A DNA stretch of 64,000 nucleotides, taken from positions 4,741,608 through 4,805,607 of the forward strand of contig OY755191.1 in NCBI GenBank assembly GCA_963576735.1, read 5' to 3'. Source of the stretch: Bedellia somnulentella (lineage: Eukaryota; Arthropoda; Insecta; Lepidoptera; Bedelliidae). The notes under the pieces are model-generated. The model was given only the letters and a program-made list of their open reading frames with translations, ran no database searches and was not told the DNA's origin. Position numbers and translations under genes: made by a program. This document shows, piece by piece, positions 63,804 through 64,000 of the stretch; the stretch's first letter is position 1, and the number at the start of each line of letters is the position of its first letter.

Positions 63804-64000
63804 TCTATACTAATATTATAAAGCTGAAGAGTTTGTTTGTTTGAACGCTAGGATCTCAGGAACTACCCAATCAAATTGAAAAATTCTTTTTGTGTTGGAT
63901 AGTCCATTTATTGAGGAAGGCTTTAGGCTATATATCATCACGCTGCGACTAATAGGAGCAAAGAATTAGCGAAATTATTCATATTTGCAGGCTTCCGTTG
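63804..64000 (+). mobile_element. Helitron, 5' part (runs off the window)
   Basis: Begins TCTATACTAATATTATAAAG preceded by A, as in the 47069 element on the minus strand. The two agree closely for ~170 bp (CTGAAGAGTTTGTTTGTTTG, ACGCTAGGATCTCAGGAACT, GGATAGTCCATTTATTGAGG) and then differ near the end of the window. The 3' end is not seen. Confidence 0.82.

Overview
The window looks like AT-rich, intergenic or intronic DNA from a lepidopteran insect (moth or butterfly). The evidence is the repeat content: tRNA-headed SINEs, Helitrons whose 5' end reads TCTATACTAATATTATAAAG, short tails of LINEs that end in GTAA/ATGT microsatellites, a mariner and a DD41D Tc1/mariner-type transposon. I found no host protein-coding exon, rRNA or functional tRNA gene that I can support. 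The only long intact reading frame is a transposase.

Repeat names used here are local labels. SINE-A is a ~250 bp element, read from a 5' head GCCGTGTAGTGTCGGCTTAG, through a B-box-like GGTTGGAGACCC, to a 3' tail GTGAGTATATGTATGTATG; about 45 copies or fragments lie on both strands, many with 11-15 bp target-site duplications (TSDs). SINE-B is a ~350 bp tRNA-derived SINE ending in (TTATG)n. SINE-C is a ~200 bp tRNA-derived SINE with an almost complete cloverleaf. SINE-D is a further tRNA-headed family seen twice. LINE-E is a set of 3' remnants of one LINE whose reading frame ends around a CQDxAKW motif. Family F is an unclassified repeat seen three times.

Layout: 0-5.5 kb holds SINEs, a MITE-like element (1562-2054), a perfect 140-bp inverted repeat (4589-4926) and a 122-bp tandem repeat. 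9.1-9.7 kb is a DNA-transposon-like element full of ATTTCATGAAAT motifs with a 52-codon frame. 10-20 kb is sparser, with three CpG-rich patches and a SINE-C nested in a SINE-A. 20-30 kb is SINE-dense and contains a 1.3-kb decayed mariner (23990-25301). 30-45 kb is mostly unrecognised AT-rich DNA with scattered SINEs and a CpG-rich candidate promoter at 42.1 kb. 46-47.4 kb stacks two Helitrons and a LINE stub. 48-53 kb is a SINE cluster with multi-headed and dimeric copies, followed by a complete ~1-kb Helitron (52989-53980). 56.1-57.4 kb is an apparently intact DD41D transposon. The last 6 kb ends inside another Helitron.

The elements interact mechanistically: SINE-A appears to share its 3' terminus with LINE-E, which would make LINE-E (or a close relative) the likely supplier of reverse transcriptase. 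The other LINE stubs and TSDs also point to active target-primed reverse transcription in this genome. Classification is by reading the sequence and remembered family hallmarks; no database search was possible.
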